Position numbers and translations under genes: made by a program
The notes under the pieces: model-generated
The model's database searches: none
The model's input: only the letters and a program-made list of their open reading frames with translations
Told to the model about the DNA's origin: nothing
In this document: positions 62,088 through 64,000 of the stretch, one piece after another
Layout of the letters: each line of letters opens with the position of its first letter
Position numbering within the stretch: position 1 is the first letter of the stretch
NCBI GenBank assembly: GCA_027563935.2
Contig: CM050453.2
Span: 91,610,665 to 91,674,664, forward strand
From: Costus lasius
Taxonomy: Eukaryota > Streptophyta > Magnoliopsida > Zingiberales > Costaceae
DNA: 64,000 bases
Reading direction: 5' to 3'

Positions 62088-62481
62088 ATTCATACGGCAG
62101 TGTCGTATTTCATTCTGTGAGTTCCGGATAAAAATTATGGTGCCGTGAGAGTTTTTCTCCAAAATACGGTAGTGCCGTATTTCTGCCAAATCCTCCTGGT
62201 CAGAGTTTGCACAAAATACGGCACCGTCGAAAACCTCACGGTACTGCTGTAATTATTACAAAAGTTTCTGGTCAAAAATGTTGGAATATACGGCACCGTG
62301 TAAACGACCACGGCAGTGCCGTATTTCTGCTGAAACCTTCTGGTCAAAAACGTTGCCAAATACGGTACCGTGAAAGATCGTCTGGAAAATACGATAGTAC
62401 CGTATTTCGCCCAAGAATGTCCGCTAAGAAATACGGTACCGTGAGAATTCGTCTGGAAAATACGGTAGTGTCGTATTTTAG
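62088..62481. repeat. Palindrome array in the second LTR family
   Basis: The units AATACGGTAGTGCCGTATT (about 62163-62181), TACGGCACCGT, TACGGTACCGTGA and related halves recur about five times, with spacers such as CGTCTGGAAAATACG and TTCTGGTCAAAA. The layout is the same as the GTGAACCCC arrays of the first family, with unrelated sequence. Confidence 0.82.
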
Positions 62482-62535
62482 CTAGAAGCACCATTTTGAC
62501 TTGAAATTTGTTGTGTAGACTCCTCTTGATGTTTA

Positions 62536-62812
62536 GAACTCGTTCATGTATTGATATTGCTCGAAAACCAGTGATAATGATACCTTTTTGCTTGAAAATG
62601 ATCAAAAACAAAGAGTGGTGTAGATTCCGAAGTATTTGGCAATTAAGGTACAAAAATAAAGCAAAAGAGTAACTTGAACTCGTTCATGCATTGATATTGC
62701 TCGAAAACCAGTGATAATGATACCTTTTTCCTGAAAATAATCAAAAACAAAGAGTGGTGTAGATTTCGAAGTATTTGGCAATTAAGGTACAAAAATAAAG
62801 CAAAAGAGTAAC
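62536..62812. repeat. 140-bp tandem duplication
   Basis: Two near-identical copies beginning GAACTCGTTCATG at 62536 and 62676, ending GCAAAAGAGTAACTT. Confidence 0.85.
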
Positions 62813-63776
62813 TTTATGGTTCAAAATACTACTAATTAAGTATGAAAAACACTATGAAATTTGGAGTCATCAATAAACGAACTCTCCCTTCAGCTGCAAC
62901 ACGGTCAATGCAAGAGGCGACGACTGCGTGCTTAGCGACGAGATCGGAGCCTGTCTCCAGCGACGGAATCGGAGGCAAGCAATGTCTTTGGCAATGCACG
63001 CGGACGAAGTCGTCCTCTTCAGCTAAAGGAGACGCTGGAAAGCAGGTGGCCGCTTGGGAAGCGGTCGACGTGGACGAAGGCTCTGGCGGACCTTTGCGGA
63101 TCAGAGACAGCGGCATCGACGGGGTCTTCTTCAGCGAGTTCTACGGAGACTTCAGGCACAGCCCGGCTTCATCATCCTCAGCGGAAGAATCGGGCAAGCA
63201 TACCCGATTTGGAAGAGGCAGCGCTGCCCTTCCCCTTTAAAACTAGAAAGCAGAGAGGAGATCAGGGAGCGAGACCTGCGAGCAAGGAGTCTAGAGCTGA
63301 GTCTGGAGAGGAGCTTTGAGAGAGAGCAGAGAGATCTTGTGAGTCAGCGGCAGAGTCTGCCGCCGACGAGAGGAGCGACGAGAAGAACGACGGGAGAGAG
63401 GGAGTTTAGGGGTTTTGTACTCTTTAGGTGTGGAAATAAAGAGGAAGTTTTCCCCTACCTTCGTTAGTGTTCTCCGGCGTAATTTCGACGACATCGTTCT
63501 CCTTCTTCACCGTACACGTCGAAGACGATCTGGGTGCACGCAATGCTTCCAGGCGGAGACAACGAGGGCTGAGGGGAGGCGAGTTTCCTTCCCTGCTGCA
63601 AGCCGAGGGCCACCTCCACTTCCTTCTCCGGCGACGAGGCCGGCGGACGCTCGAAACCGAACGCGCTGACGCATTCGTTTCGAGGCTGGAAAATTGATTT
63701 TGACCAGGTCAAAATCAATTTGGGCGACATTTCGAATCGGCGGATTTCGAGTGTTAAGCAGAAATTGGGCGTGATA

Positions 63777-64000
63777 GTAAGCATCCTGTTACTATTTTCA
63801 CAGATCAATTAGCTGCGATAGCTAGAGTAATACAAACGGTACTACCAAATACAGCATACTATCTTTTTCGGCTGATATGACCATAACCCAACGCAATGAA
63901 AGTATGAACCACCATTTTAAAAGATTTTTTTTAAAAAAATTAGGTTTATTTGAATTTTTAGAACAATATGACAAGACACTTAGCTTTTTTCGAGAAAAGG
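63777..64000 (+). pseudogene. MULE transposase, continuation after the solo LTR
   Basis: Directly after the GTAAG duplication the reading HPVTIFTDQLAAIARVIQTVLPNTAYYL continues the MULE domain, with the second catalytic Asp in FTDQ. A frameshift and stops follow, and the window ends inside the gene. Confidence 0.8.

Larger units (their letters stand above)
60776..62872 (-). mobile_element. Nested 2.1-kb solo LTR, second Athila-like family
   Basis: A perfect 5-bp duplication ATAAA (60771-60775, 62873-62877). In its own orientation it starts TGATGACTCC and ends GCGGACACAACA. Its end (CTTGCGGACACAACA) parallels the CTTGC.GG.CGTGTTA end of the Athila-type LTRs, but the two families differ elsewhere. 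It contains a palindrome array (62088-62481) and a 140-bp tandem duplication (62536-62812). Confidence 0.82.
60691..63776 (-). mobile_element. Solo LTR (TATCACGCCC...ATCACA) with a nested solo LTR
   Basis: A perfect 5-bp duplication GTAAG flanks it (60686-60690, 63777-63781). In its own orientation it starts TATCACGCCC and ends TTTAGACATCACA. Removing the nested LTR leaves about 0.98 kb. Its end region (GATTGGGCCGCCAGCC) and start resemble the solo LTR at 40571, in the opposite orientation. It interrupts the MULE transposase after GSHAW. Confidence 0.82.

Overview
The window is nuclear DNA of a flowering plant. Three plant genes with GT-AG introns lie in the first 29 kb, and the rest is mostly transposable-element sequence. 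I infer a monocot from the GC-rich coding exons of the heat-stress factor set in AT-rich flanks and from the density of nested LTR elements. The species cannot be read from the sequence.

Genic part (1-29 kb). A three-exon ORM/ORMDL gene (102-4164, +) encodes a 155-residue ER regulator of sphingolipid synthesis. Tail to tail with it is an eleven-exon chloroplast FtsY gene (9259-21540, -; 370 residues), the SRP receptor GTPase of thylakoid protein targeting. All its exons join in frame and G1, G3, G4 and G5 are present. Its 6.4-kb intron 8 holds a decayed hAT-like transposase and a Harbinger-type MITE. Further on is a two-exon class-B heat-stress factor (27661-28747, +; HsfB2 type, 333 residues) with two perfect heat-shock elements and a G-box upstream. 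Spacers hold AT-rich DNA, microsatellites, a 660-bp fold-back element and minisatellites.

Repeat part (29-64 kb). (a) 29-32.3 kb: an LTR-like region with a duplicated primer-binding site, then a decayed chromovirus RT/RNase H split by two tandem MITEs. (b) 32.9-38.4 kb: a deleted LTR element with two LTRs, a protease-like ORF and an integrase-tail/chromodomain ORF, but no RT or integrase core. (c) 40.57-58.67 kb: a hAT-type short element (TAGGGATGGCAA ends) split by a solo LTR (40571-44654, TSD CTAGG, itself holding another solo LTR with TSD CATCA) and by a 13.5-kb Athila-type Ty3/gypsy element on the minus strand (45028-58513, TSD GTATT). The Athila element has gag-protease, pol and an env-like ORF, and its pol is broken by a further solo LTR. 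(d) 59.5-64 kb: a FAR1/MULE transposase pseudogene split by a solo LTR (60691-63776, TSD GTAAG) that contains another solo LTR (60776-62872, TSD ATAAA).

The most unusual signal is a set of short palindromes (GTGAACCCC...GGGGTTCAC) in U3 of the Athila-type LTRs just upstream of the TATA box, repeated upstream of the env-like ORF. A second, different LTR family carries an analogous array of unrelated palindromes (AATACGG...CCGTATT).
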